From Actinomyces sp. S6-Spd3 (GTDB lineage Bacteria; Actinomycetota; Actinomycetes; Actinomycetales; Actinomycetaceae), in NCBI RefSeq assembly GCF_000758755.1, contig NZ_JRMV01000281.1:357981-421980 (forward strand): DNA of 64,000 bases, read 5' to 3'. A model generated the notes under the pieces. It saw only the letters and a program-made list of their open reading frames with translations. It did no database searches and had not been told where the DNA came from. The position numbers were made by a program, and so were the translations under genes. Below are positions 52,058 through 60,645 of the stretch, piece by piece; within the stretch, counting starts at the first letter, position 1; every line of letters starts with the position of its first letter.

Positions 52058-52753
52058 TTAACGTCCTCGTAATGCGCGTCGATTGGGGCGAGCCCGAGCG
52101 GGATCAATTCCCTTAGGAATCGGGGCTGAACGCCTGTCGAGAGCGCTCAAACGCTGATTAACCAAGGGGACTTCGTCGCGCGTCAGATTCTTCTTGAGTT
52201 TACGAAGTTCGCGAAGCAGATTGGCGAGGCGCACCTGGCCTTTACCGGTACCTACCTGGATTGTCGTAATGGCGACATTACGCATGAGGCGCTGCGCCTT
52301 CTTGCGTTCTTGCTCGAGAAGGGGACGGACTCGAGAACTTGGGCCTTCTGAGATAAGAACAATTCCGGGGCGTCCGACGAGGCGCCAGACAAGGTCCTGC
52401 TCGGCATTAGCAGCAATCGGCTGCTCATTGACAATCCAACCATTGCGAATACGGCTAATAGCGACATATACCTGGCCAACACGTCCTTCGACTTGTGCAT
52501 AGGTTGCGCGGTCGGTCAGGTTAGACAGAATGAATGTCGCAATGAGAACGCCGATTAAGAAGCCCAGGAAAGTAAGCGAGAACCAGCCTGAATGTGTCAG
52601 GGCGGCTGCAAGCACGCCCAATGCGGTTGCAACCACAACAACACCGGCCATGAGCCATCCGACCCACGGGTAGGTTCGTTGACAAATACGGAAGGCGTCC
52701 ATCAAGTTGTGATAAAAACGCCGTTTCTTCTGAGGTGTACTTTTCTCGCTCAT
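52058..52753 (-). CDS. DUF4191 membrane protein (Rv2219 type)
   Basis: 231 aa. Two hydrophobic helices near residues 32-80 (LMAGVVVVATALGVLAAAL and LTFLGFLIGVLIATFIL) sit between a basic N-terminus and a long soluble C-terminal part with the conserved GRPGIVLISEGPSSRVRPLL. Function unknown. In mycobacteria it lies close to dlaT and the lipoate synthesis genes, and here it is near dihydrolipoyl acyltransferase. Confidence 0.85.
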   Translation of the reverse strand: MSEKSTPQKKRRFYHNLMDAFRICQRTYPWVGWLMAGVVVVATALGVLAAALTHSGWFSLTFLGFLIGVLIATFILSNLTDRATYAQVEGRVGQVYVAISRIRNGWIVNEQPIAANAEQDLVWRLVGRPGIVLISEGPSSRVRPLLEQERKKAQRLMRNVAITTIQVGTGKGQVRLANLLRELRKLKKNLTRDEVPLVNQRLSALDRRSAPIPKGIDPARARPNRRALRGR

Positions 52754-52800
52754 AACAGCTCCAATGTTAGCGGGTTTTTCTCACTCAAAGGAATACAAAA

Positions 52801-52835
52801 GGGGGTGTGAAGCTCGTTGTGAGCTTCACACCCCC
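52801..52835 (-). terminator. Terminator after the YagU-like gene
   Basis: 15-bp perfect stem GGGGGTGTGAAGCTC with its complement around GTTGT; the minus strand continues CCCCCTTTTGTATTCC. Confidence 0.85.
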
Positions 52836-52847
52836 CAAGTGTGATGA

Positions 52848-53426
52848 TCAGCGGGTTGCTTCGGGAAGAGGAACCTCTGCATCGGGCTCGTGTGTGATTC
52901 GATTGCGAATATCGCGACGAACGATTTCGATCGACCACAACCATACGACGTGCCCCAAGGCCTCTGAGAAGTGCTCGGCCCAACTTTGTCCGCCCTCAAC
53001 CCAGGGGAAGGGGGAGGGAACGGTACCCATCAGTGGCATGAGAATCAGGTGGAAACCGATCCATACCAAGAGGCCGAATGCTGCACCTTGCCAGAGCTTA
53101 ATGCCGGGGAAGTACTCTGCAACGATGCAGTAGAACAGGGCGAAAATAATCGCAAAAGAGAAGTGGATGATGAAGGAGTAGATCGGCAAGTTATCGTTGC
53201 CGTTGAAGCTGACGGTGGTGTGCACCTGATCCGAGGTCATTCCAAGCTGCTGCAAAAGCATCTGAGGAGGATTTGTGGCATTGCGCTCAGGAGTGCGCGG
53301 AGGGAAAGGAACTTCCCAGCCGAACTTGACGATTGCCGAGAAGATACCGCCTAAAATGCCGACTGCAGCTGCGACACCAACACGACGGCGCTTGGGATCG
53401 GTCTTCTTGAAGAGATTTTTGAACAT
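52848..53426 (-). CDS. YagU-family membrane protein
   Basis: 192 aa with three to four hydrophobic helices, including VGVAAAVGILGGIFSAIVKF, YSFIIHFSFAIIFALFYCIV and GAAFGLLVWIGFHLILMPLM. WEVPFPPRTP and ALGHVVWLWSIE are family-like. E. coli YagU is an inner-membrane protein linked to acid resistance. Its role here is unknown. Confidence 0.8.
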   Translation of the reverse strand: MFKNLFKKTDPKRRRVGVAAAVGILGGIFSAIVKFGWEVPFPPRTPERNATNPPQMLLQQLGMTSDQVHTTVSFNGNDNLPIYSFIIHFSFAIIFALFYCIVAEYFPGIKLWQGAAFGLLVWIGFHLILMPLMGTVPSPFPWVEGGQSWAEHFSEALGHVVWLWSIEIVRRDIRNRITHEPDAEVPLPEATR

Positions 53427-53469
53427 GTTCGAGCTTTTCTATCGATACTGATGAGCATGGATATTGAGC

Positions 53470-53486
53470 GCGTCGCGAGGCGACGC
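53470..53486. promoter_or_regulatory. Inverted repeat GCGTCGC-GAG-GCGACGC upstream of the YagU-like gene
   Basis: A perfect 7-bp repeat about 45 bp upstream of the start. Candidate operator or 5' UTR hairpin; nothing else is evident in 53427-53569. Confidence 0.3.
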
Positions 53487-53569
53487 AACCCCGCATATCG
53501 GTTGACAGTTTCTCATGTTTGAACGTCGGTCGCTAGATACAGACACTGTTTCTGACGCAGTGAAATAAA

Positions 53570-53601
53570 GGCGGTGGGCAAGCATCAGCTTGCCCACCGC
53601 C
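53570..53601 (-). terminator. Terminator after the dihydrolipoyl acyltransferase gene
   Basis: 14-bp perfect stem GGCGGTGGGCAAGC with its complement around ATCA (TGAT as transcribed); the minus strand continues into CTTTATTTC. Confidence 0.85.
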
Positions 53602-53620
53602 ATTTTGAAATCAGTTAGGT

Positions 53621-55393
53621 TTACAGACCCAGTTCTGATTCAAATGCAGCTTCTTCGAGACGGCGCTTGACGTCCATCAAGAAACGCGATGCGTCGGCGC
53701 CATCGACCAAGCGGTGGTCATAGGACAGCGACAGGTAGACCATCGAGCGGATAGCGATGGAATCGTTGCCGAGTGCATCCTTAACTACAACGGGGCGCTT
53801 CACAATAGTCCCAACACCCATGATTGCTGTTTCAGGCATGTTGAGGACCGGTGTGTCGAAGAGAGCGCCGCCCGAACCGGTGTTGGTGATCGTAAAGGTT
53901 GAACCGGACAATTCGTCCGCGCCAATGGTCGCCTCACGTGTGCGTGCTGCGAGGTCGTTGATCGACCGAGAAATGTCCGCCAAGGAAAGCTCTTGGGCTC
54001 CCTTGATGACCGGAACGAGAAGGCCTCGCTCAGTATCGACTGCAATGCCGATATTCTCGTGATCGAAGTAGGTTACTTCCTTGTCGTTGATCGTTGCGTT
54101 CACCTTTGGGTGGAAGCGCAGAGCTTCGGTAGCTGCCTTGACGAAGAACGGCAGGAAAGTGAGCTTGGTATTCTCACGCTGCGCGAAAGAATCCTTGGCG
54201 CGCGCACGTAGAGCAGCGATCTTAGTGACATCAACTTCAATGACCGTTGTGAGCTGTGCAGCGGTGCTCAGTGACTCAACCATGCGACGGGCGATGGTCT
54301 GTCGCAAACGTGACATCTTTTCCGTTGTTCCGCGCAGCGGTGAAGCCTCACGGCCGGCAAAGACGTTTTCTCCTGCCGATGCTGCAGATTGAACCGCTGG
54401 TGCAGGCGCTGGGCTAGCAGGTGCCTGCTGAGCCTGAGCAGCCTTTCGTGCTGCAATCGCAGCTTCGACATCCTCGCGGCGGATCCGTCCGCCAATACCG
54501 CTGCCCGTGATCTCAGCAAGGTCGATACCTGCTTCGCGGGCAAGCTTGCGCACGATCGGCGTGACATAGCCGGTAGCTGTCACTTCAGCAGGTGCCGGGG
54601 TGGCAAGTTCGCCCTTTGCTGCGGTTTCAGCCAACGAGGCCACAGTCGGGAACGGGCTGACCGGAGCAGGTGCGCTCGGCGTAGGTGCGACAGGCGCAGG
54701 TGCTGCGGGAGCTGCCGGAGCAGAAACAGCAGGCGCAACCGGTGCTGGCGCGCTTGCTGCGGGCGCGACCGGCTGAGCAGGCGCAGCGCTACCCGTGGGT
54801 GCCTGAGCAGAAATAACAGCCAAGACAGTGCCCACCTCGACAGTATCGTCTTCGGCTACGCGGATCTCTGCTAGGAAACCAGCGGCGGGGGAGGGAACCT
54901 CTGAATCTACCTTGTCGGTCGAAACTTCAACCAGAGGCTCGTCGAGTTCAACGGCATCGCCGAGGGACTTCAGCCACGTGGTGACGGTGCCTTCGGTGAC
55001 GGACTCACCCAATGCCGGCATAAGTACCTCGGTTCCGGCGACTGGCGACGAGGCAGCCGGAGCGGGAGCCGAAACAGGTGCTTCGATGGGAGCGGAAGAG
55101 GTGGGCTCGGGAGCGCTTTCTTGTGCGGGCGCGGGGCCATCTTGAGGGGCCTCGGAAGGATCTCCAATAACGGCCAGCTGTGTGCCGACCTCAACGGTCT
55201 CATCTTCTGCAACGAGAATCTGCAGAAGAACGCCCGCTGCTGGGGAGGGAACTTCAGAGTCCACTTTATCTGTGGAAACCTCGACTAAGGGCTCATCGAG
55301 TGCGACGGTATCGCCCACGGATTTCAGCCAGGTGGTGACGGTGCCTTCTGTTACCGACTCACCCAAAGCGGGCATGATCACTGCGGTTGCCAT
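53621..55393 (-). CDS. sucB: Dihydrolipoyl acyltransferase (E2 of a 2-oxoacid dehydrogenase)
   Basis: 590 aa. Two lipoyl domains with lipoylated lysines K43 and K161, both in [17 protein letters not shown]. Pro/Ala-rich linkers follow, then an E1/E3-binding domain ([20 protein letters not shown]) and the catalytic domain with [17 protein letters not shown]. In actinobacteria this E2 (DlaT/SucB) serves both pyruvate and 2-oxoglutarate complexes. AAGGAGATTGAAC precedes the ATG. lpdA lies upstream in the same operon; no E1 gene is in the window. Confidence 0.92.
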   Translation of the reverse strand: MATAVIMPALGESVTEGTVTTWLKSVGDTVALDEPLVEVSTDKVDSEVPSPAAGVLLQILVAEDETVEVGTQLAVIGDPSEAPQDGPAPAQESAPEPTSSAPIEAPVSAPAPAASSPVAGTEVLMPALGESVTEGTVTTWLKSLGDAVELDEPLVEVSTDKVDSEVPSPAAGFLAEIRVAEDDTVEVGTVLAVISAQAPTGSAAPAQPVAPAASAPAPVAPAVSAPAAPAAPAPVAPTPSAPAPVSPFPTVASLAETAAKGELATPAPAEVTATGYVTPIVRKLAREAGIDLAEITGSGIGGRIRREDVEAAIAARKAAQAQQAPASPAPAPAVQSAASAGENVFAGREASPLRGTTEKMSRLRQTIARRMVESLSTAAQLTTVIEVDVTKIAALRARAKDSFAQRENTKLTFLPFFVKAATEALRFHPKVNATINDKEVTYFDHENIGIAVDTERGLLVPVIKGAQELSLADISRSINDLAARTREATIGADELSGSTFTITNTGSGGALFDTPVLNMPETAIMGVGTIVKRPVVVKDALGNDSIAIRSMVYLSLSYDHRLVDGADASRFLMDVKRRLEEAAFESELGL

Positions 55394-55418
55394 GTTCAAT
55401 CTCCTTGTCGGTGGCTGG

Positions 55419-56792
55419 TCAGTTGTGTGCGTGGAGAGGCTTACCGGCCAGAGCCATCGCTGCTTCGCCAATAGCTTCGTTTTGCGTCGGGTGGGCATGG
55501 ATCAGCGCTGCGAGATCTTCGGGGTAGGCTTCCCAGTTGACCATGAGCTCGCCTTCTCCGACCTGCTCACCGATGCGCGCACCGATGCCGTGGAATCCGA
55601 CAATCGGCCCGCCTTCTACGGAGACTAGCTTAATGAAGCCAGTCGCTCCAAGAATATTGGACTTTCCGTTACCAGCGAGATTGTATTCGACAGTGCGCAC
55701 ACGGTCGCCGTACTTCTCGCGGGCCTGCTTTTCGGTCAGGCCAACAGAAGCGATTTCAGGCTCACAGAAGGTTACGCGCGGGATACCGGACTCATCCATC
55801 AGCTTGGGGGCGAGGCCAGCAATCTCTTCAGCGACAAACATTCCTTGGAGGAAGCCGCGGTGTGCGAGCTGAAGGCCAGGAACGATATCTCCGACTGCAT
55901 AGATATTGCCAACTCCGGTGTGCAAACGTTCGTCGGTCAGGACGAAGCCACGTTCCATGCGAATACCGGCCTCTTCAAAGCCGAGCCCTTCGGTGACGGG
56001 ACCGCGTCCGACGGCAACCAGGAGAACATCTGCATCAAAGGTCTTGCCATCTTCAGTTGCAACGTGAACGCCGAAATCATCCTGAGTGGCGCTTGCAAAA
56101 CGCGTATTGGTGTGGAAAGCGATTCCACGCTTGCGGAAAGAACGTTCAAGGTGCTTGGAAACGGCTTCGTCTTCGTTATTCGCCAGGTGTGGAAGCGCCT
56201 CGATGATGGTGACTTCCGCGCCGAAAGAACGCCACACAGAGGCAAACTCGAGGCCAATAACGCCACCACCAAGAACAACTGCACGCTGCGGGACCCACTC
56301 CATTTGGAGTGCTTGATCCGATGTGATGATTCGGCCGCTGATATCGAGTCCAGGAATTGAACGTGAGTAAGAGCCTGTTGCCAAAATGATGTTCCGGCCG
56401 ACGATGCGGCGGCCATTAACTTCGATGGTGTCAGGGGAAGCAAGTCGTCCCCAGCCCTCGATCACGTCAACGCCGCGCGAAGAGAGCAGCCCCTGAACGC
56501 CTCGGAAAAGCTTGTTGATAATGGAATCGCGATACTGACCAACCTTGGCCATGTCGATTCCTTGCAAAGTAGCTTGGACTCCAAAGGTATCGGACTCGCG
56601 AATCGCATCGGCAGTCTCTGCTGCGTGTAAATATGCCTTTGTAGGGATGCAGCCACGGTGGAGGCAGGTTCCACCAACCTTGTCACCTTCGATAAGGGCA
56701 ACTTTCAATCCCAATTGGGAGGCGCGTAAAGCCGCAGCATAGCCGCCTGACCCTGCACCGAGGATGACGAGGTCGTATACAGACTCGCTCAC
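55419..56792 (-). CDS. lpdA: Dihydrolipoamide dehydrogenase (E3)
   Basis: 457 aa flavoprotein. [17 protein letters not shown] binds FAD, the redox pair is C43/C48 in [27 protein letters not shown] binds NAD and HAHPTQNEA carries the catalytic His-Glu. It reoxidises the lipoamide of E2. GTG at 56792 follows AAGGAG; the upstream extension to 56831 is not supported. The gap to sucB is 25 bp, so one transcript is likely. Confidence 0.94.
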   Translation of the reverse strand: MSESVYDLVILGAGSGGYAAALRASQLGLKVALIEGDKVGGTCLHRGCIPTKAYLHAAETADAIRESDTFGVQATLQGIDMAKVGQYRDSIINKLFRGVQGLLSSRGVDVIEGWGRLASPDTIEVNGRRIVGRNIILATGSYSRSIPGLDISGRIITSDQALQMEWVPQRAVVLGGGVIGLEFASVWRSFGAEVTIIEALPHLANNEDEAVSKHLERSFRKRGIAFHTNTRFASATQDDFGVHVATEDGKTFDADVLLVAVGRGPVTEGLGFEEAGIRMERGFVLTDERLHTGVGNIYAVGDIVPGLQLAHRGFLQGMFVAEEIAGLAPKLMDESGIPRVTFCEPEIASVGLTEKQAREKYGDRVRTVEYNLAGNGKSNILGATGFIKLVSVEGGPIVGFHGIGARIGEQVGEGELMVNWEAYPEDLAALIHAHPTQNEAIGEAAMALAGKPLHAHN

Positions 56793-56985
56793 GTGTTCCA
56801 CTCCTTGATAGCGAAGAGAACGGACCTTCAATGTCCGACTTAGGTCCTATTCTCCCACTAGTCACTGTATTTGTCCGCGAGAAATTGGCTGCTTAATCGG
56901 TTAGACAGCCCACATGTTGCGCAGTCGAAAATGACGAGCTTTCTCAGGATAAACAACTACTATGGCACTAAACGAAGGAGGAGAA

Positions 56986-57486
56986 GTGAGCGAAGCAGCA
57001 CACGAGCAGTCTCAAGATAACCGGCCACCGTCACGTGGTTCTGGTCGACTTGTCATTGCTCTGTACTGGTTGTTCAGTCTTGCTGTTACTACCTTGGCCG
57101 TTGTCGATGCGTATCATCGCCGTGATGTGCCACTGTGGGTACGCTTCACTGCCATCTTTATCGGTCTTATTTATGTAATTGCCGCCGTTGCCTTGACGCA
57201 TAATGGGCGACGCATGCGCATCCTTGGTTGGTGCATGATTGCTCTAGGGCTTATTGGGCCACTGGTCTGTGGATTAGCCCAGAATCATCTGTCGCAGCTT
57301 GCTCTGGTAAGAAATGCGTGGAATTCGTTTGGGAGTGACTACTCCTACCTTCCGCTTGCTGTTGCGCTCATCGGTGCTATCTGGATGTGGTTATCGAATC
57401 CGCGCAGGATCGTTGAGCTCGCCGAGCAAGTTGAGCGTCCGGGATTGAGCTTACGTTCGTCAAAAATAACAGGGGCGAAACACTAA
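56986..57486 (+). CDS. Hypothetical four-helix membrane protein
   Basis: 166 aa from a GTG preceded by AAGGAGGAGAA. Four hydrophobic helices (LVIALYWLFSLAVTTLAVVD, FIGLIYVIAAVALT, LGWCMIALGLIGPLVCGL, LPLAVALIGAIWMWL). No known family. The ATG eight codons earlier would start inside the ribosome-site region. It is divergent from lpdA and overlaps the trmL stop by four bases. Confidence 0.75.
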   Translation: MSEAAHEQSQDNRPPSRGSGRLVIALYWLFSLAVTTLAVVDAYHRRDVPLWVRFTAIFIGLIYVIAAVALTHNGRRMRILGWCMIALGLIGPLVCGLAQNHLSQLALVRNAWNSFGSDYSYLPLAVALIGAIWMWLSNPRRIVELAEQVERPGLSLRSSKITGAKH

Positions 57487-57944
57487 ACTCCGTCGGGGAA
57501 GCCAAGCTGGCGCCAGGCCTCGTATAGGGCAATGGAAGCGGAATTTGCAAGGTTGAGAGAGCGGATGCCTTCGCGCATCTGGATGCGCACGCACTCGTTG
57601 ACTCGAGGGTGAGACATCGCCCAATCAGGCAAGCCAACGGATTCTCGGCCAAAAAGAAGCCCATCGCCATCGGCGTAGGTGATGTCGCTGTAGTGGCGTG
57701 ATGCGTGTCCGGTGAAAGCCCAGATCCTCCCTGGAACCTCTGCAAGAGGCTCATCGAAGGTGTGATGGACTTTGACATGTGCGAGGTCGTGGTAATCCAA
57801 GCCTGCGCGCTTGAGCTTGGTATCGGACATATCAAATCCCAGGGGCTCGACCAAATGAAGGAAGGCTCCCGTGCAGGCTGCTAAGCGGATTGCAGCTCCG
57901 CTGTTTCCGGGGATTTCAGGTTCAAGAAAAATGATGTGAAGCAT
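57483..57944 (-). CDS. trmL: tRNA (cytidine/uridine-34 2'-O)-methyltransferase TrmL
   Basis: 153 aa minimal SPOUT enzyme, the usual TrmL length. IFLEPEIPGNSGAAIRLAAC, LLFGRESVGLPDW and REGIRSLNLANSASIALYEA are the three knot motifs. It methylates the wobble ribose of tRNA-Leu species in known cases. The PEBP gene ends one base before its reading frame begins, on the same strand. Confidence 0.93.
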   Translation of the reverse strand: MLHIIFLEPEIPGNSGAAIRLAACTGAFLHLVEPLGFDMSDTKLKRAGLDYHDLAHVKVHHTFDEPLAEVPGRIWAFTGHASRHYSDITYADGDGLLFGRESVGLPDWAMSHPRVNECVRIQMREGIRSLNLANSASIALYEAWRQLGFPDGV

Positions 57945-57945
57945 G

Positions 57946-58485
57946 TCAGTTCAGTGGGGTAGAGAAAGTAGCGGTCAAAGTGGCGCGGGCGATGGAATGC
58001 TCGATTGCGAGGAACGAGTACATCGCCAAAGAGATCTCGTCATCACATTGCAAGGTGGGGACATCAAGTGCGTGGACCGAAAAGATGTAACGGTGTGCGC
58101 GATCTCCCGCTGGAGGTGCTGCTCCGAAGTAGGAATGATCGCCGTGGTCTCCGCGTAGATGGAAGGCGCTTCCATCGAGTTCAAGATCTGAGCGCCCAGC
58201 CCCCTGGGCAAGGGAAGTGCATGAAGAGGGGAGATCGACGATCATCCAATGCCAAAAACCTGAAGGGGTCGGGGCATCTGGGTCAAAACAAGAAACAAAG
58301 AAGCTCTCTGTTTCTTGAGGGAATCCGCTCCATTGCAGATGTGGTGAGACGTTTCCTCCCTGCGCGCTATGGAGCAAGGGAAGGGGCCGGCCGTCAGTCA
58401 GGTCGTTGGATTCAAGAGTAAAAGTCTGGGTCGGCGGCAAAGCGTCATAAGGATTCGGGGCGGCCGGGCGGTCAAAGAGATGCAT
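57946..58485 (-). CDS. YbhB/YbcL family Raf-kinase-inhibitor-like protein (PEBP)
   Basis: 179 aa. GGNVSPHLQWSGFPQ, CFDPDAPTPSGFWHWMIVDL and HRYIFSVHALD are the ligand-pocket motifs of bacterial PEBP proteins. No signal peptide, so cytoplasmic. The cellular role of these proteins is poorly known. Likely cotranscribed with trmL. Confidence 0.9.
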   Translation of the reverse strand: MHLFDRPAAPNPYDALPPTQTFTLESNDLTDGRPLPLLHSAQGGNVSPHLQWSGFPQETESFFVSCFDPDAPTPSGFWHWMIVDLPSSCTSLAQGAGRSDLELDGSAFHLRGDHGDHSYFGAAPPAGDRAHRYIFSVHALDVPTLQCDDEISLAMYSFLAIEHSIARATLTATFSTPLN

Positions 58486-58546
58486 GGCGTTATTCTTTCA
58501 CTTCTCGAAGTGGATCAAAAGTGGACGCAAATGAGGCGGAGCCACA

Positions 58547-58570
58547 TACACTAATAGAACACTTGTTCGA
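58547..58570 (+). promoter_or_regulatory. SOS promoter: -10 plus LexA box before the mutasome operon
   Basis: TACACT (58547-58552) is followed by TAGAACACTTGTTCGA (58555-58570), a near match to the actinobacterial LexA box TCGAAC-N4-GTTCGA. The box covers the expected transcription start, so LexA would block it. Confidence 0.8.
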
Positions 58571-58583
58571 TTGAGGTGGTTGT

Positions 58584-59054
58584 GTGACGCGTCTAGATAT
58601 TGCCCGCCAGGTTTTGAATGATGTTGAAACTCGTTTGGGGATTGAGCAAAACCAAGCGTCTTGGGAACGTGTATCAAGTTGTACGGGTGTGTGGGAATTC
58701 GGGGATAACTACTCACTGTTGACCCGAATTTTAGTGGCGCTCACCGGCGAAGAAAACTCCTGTGCCCTTATAGGTGCTGATGACTTTGGATGGGAATACG
58801 CCGCCAAGCAAGGCCTTGATCTTGCGCGTTGCGTGCATGTTCCATCCTCCGCGGCAGACGCGCGCATCGTCTCTTTACTCCTTCCTCACTACAGGGTTCT
58901 TTATCTCGGAAAGTGCCCTTTAGAAATTGGCGATATGCGTCGTCTCGGCGCTCAAGTACGTCAAGAAAGAGCTGCACTTTTTAGTGCTGTCTCGTGGGGA
59001 GGGATGAGCAGGCTCTGGTGCGATCAAATGTATGAAAGACGAAAGGCTGTTTGA
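58584..59054 (+). CDS. imuA': ImuA'-like protein of the SOS mutasome
   Basis: 156 aa from a GTG preceded by TTGAGGTGG. A RecA-related core is suggested by SCALIGADDFGWEYAAKQGL and LLLPHYRVLYLGKCPLEIGD, but it lacks a Walker A motif and is shorter than mycobacterial ImuA'. The name rests on position: directly after a LexA box and before imuB. In mycobacteria ImuA' and ImuB bring DnaE2 to damaged DNA. Confidence 0.65.
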   Translation: MTRLDIARQVLNDVETRLGIEQNQASWERVSSCTGVWEFGDNYSLLTRILVALTGEENSCALIGADDFGWEYAAKQGLDLARCVHVPSSAADARIVSLLLPHYRVLYLGKCPLEIGDMRRLGAQVRQERAALFSAVSWGGMSRLWCDQMYERRKAV

Positions 59055-59055
59055 T

Positions 59056-60645
59056 ATGCGCTATGTCATGGTGTGGATCCCTAATTGGCCTGTGAATTCT
59101 TTGGTTGTTGACATTCCTCCCGGAACTCATGGTGCAATTGAAACAGGAGGATATATACGGGTCGTCACTCCGCCTGCTCGAAAATGCGGTGTCAGGCAGG
59201 GGATGAAAGTATCGATGGCGCGGTATTTATGCCCTGATCTTTTAGTTCTTCCATTCGATATGCGCCGGGAAATTTCTTCGTTTGAAGTAATTTTGCGGGC
59301 ATGCGAGCAGTGGATCGCTCGAATAGCCTGCATTTATCCGGGGCTTGCCTGGGCTCCGGCCGCTGGAGCTGCTCGCTGGAGCGGGGGAGAAGCGCAATTA
59401 GCTGAAAATCTTGTTGATGCTATTTCAGATTGCACCGGTTCAGAGAGCAACGTTGGAATAGCTTCTGGACCTCTTGCAAGTTATGGCGCGGCCAGGCGCG
59501 GCATAATTCTTGCCCCAGAAGACACTCAAGATTTTCTTGATCATCTCGAAGTCCATCAGTGCCTTTCTCTTTTTCCACCAAAACAGCAAAGCGCACTTTC
59601 TCAGTTCGTACAGACGTGTCATTCTGCTGGGATTACAAGAGGAATCGATATTCGGAAAATGGGATCTGCTGCCCTGTATTCGCGTTTTGGCAGCATTGGA
59701 AAACATGTGTGGGAACTCTTCACGGGAAAAGATCTATGGCTTCCTGAGAGGCAGATTCTTCTCGACGATCTTCAAGTGGAAGAAGAATGTGAAGAGAGCC
59801 TTGAACGCGAGGAGCAAGTTACATTTTGTGCGCGACGCTTAGCACATCAAATCTGCGAAAAGTTGGATTCTCGTGGACTGCGCTGTTCCAGTATCGCTGT
59901 GAGTGCTCAAGATTCTGCATCGCAATCTTATGAACGGCAATGGTGGGGGATAGACGGAGAGGAAGATGAAATTGCCGATCGAATTCGATGGCAGTTGGTT
60001 GCTTGGTTGTCTGCTTCTGAAAGTGAGCAGGGCTTTGTACGCGTGAATGTGCGGGCTGAGCACTGCGAGCGTGTGGGGGCTTCACGAGCTTTATGGCGGG
60101 CAGGTGAGTCATCTCAACGCGATTCTGTTCTGCGAAAAATTTGTGCCTATAAAGGTGAAAATGCCATTCGTATTCCTCGTATCATTCCTGGATATTCACC
60201 CACTCAACGCGCAGGATTCGCCTCTGTTGATGAAAGAAAAGAAAAAGAACAAGTGACTTGTCTTGAAGGGGGAATCGAAGACGCTCCATCAAGGCTATGC
60301 GTCCATCCATATCCAGCGGAGGTCTATGGAAAGATCGAGGGGTTCCGAAAAGTAGATGTACGTGTTAATGGACGATCTGCTTTGACAAGCAGCCCTCAAG
60401 AAGTAAAAGTCTGTGCCTTTGGAGAAGAATACCGATATCACGTTCTGTCCTGGAATGGGCCATGGGCTGTGCCTCAGCAATGGTGGTCTGAACCAGCCGA
60501 GGATATGTCCCATGACCCGCAGACTCATTACCTTCGAGTGAAGTCTGATTCTTCTCCAGATCTGCTTTTGATGTGGAACCATCATGGGTGGAGCCTCGTG
60601 GGGATATATGAATGTGAGGCTTCTTTTGAGTGTGGATTATCCTGA
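59056..60645 (+). CDS. imuB: ImuB, catalytically inactive Y-family polymerase homologue
   Basis: 529 aa. The start YVMVWIPNWPVNSLVVD matches Y-family proteins but lacks the metal-binding acids of Pol IV (DxDxFFxSVE), as expected for ImuB. WAPAAGAARWSGGEAQLAEN, VGIASGPLASYGAARRG and IRKMGSAALYSRFG follow the palm/thumb order. The C-terminal half is poorly conserved. It should link the beta clamp and DnaE2. ATG at 59056 is one base past the imuA' stop; a start at 59032 is the alternative. Confidence 0.85.
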   Translation: MRYVMVWIPNWPVNSLVVDIPPGTHGAIETGGYIRVVTPPARKCGVRQGMKVSMARYLCPDLLVLPFDMRREISSFEVILRACEQWIARIACIYPGLAWAPAAGAARWSGGEAQLAENLVDAISDCTGSESNVGIASGPLASYGAARRGIILAPEDTQDFLDHLEVHQCLSLFPPKQQSALSQFVQTCHSAGITRGIDIRKMGSAALYSRFGSIGKHVWELFTGKDLWLPERQILLDDLQVEEECEESLEREEQVTFCARRLAHQICEKLDSRGLRCSSIAVSAQDSASQSYERQWWGIDGEEDEIADRIRWQLVAWLSASESEQGFVRVNVRAEHCERVGASRALWRAGESSQRDSVLRKICAYKGENAIRIPRIIPGYSPTQRAGFASVDERKEKEQVTCLEGGIEDAPSRLCVHPYPAEVYGKIEGFRKVDVRVNGRSALTSSPQEVKVCAFGEEYRYHVLSWNGPWAVPQQWWSEPAEDMSHDPQTHYLRVKSDSSPDLLLMWNHHGWSLVGIYECEASFECGLS

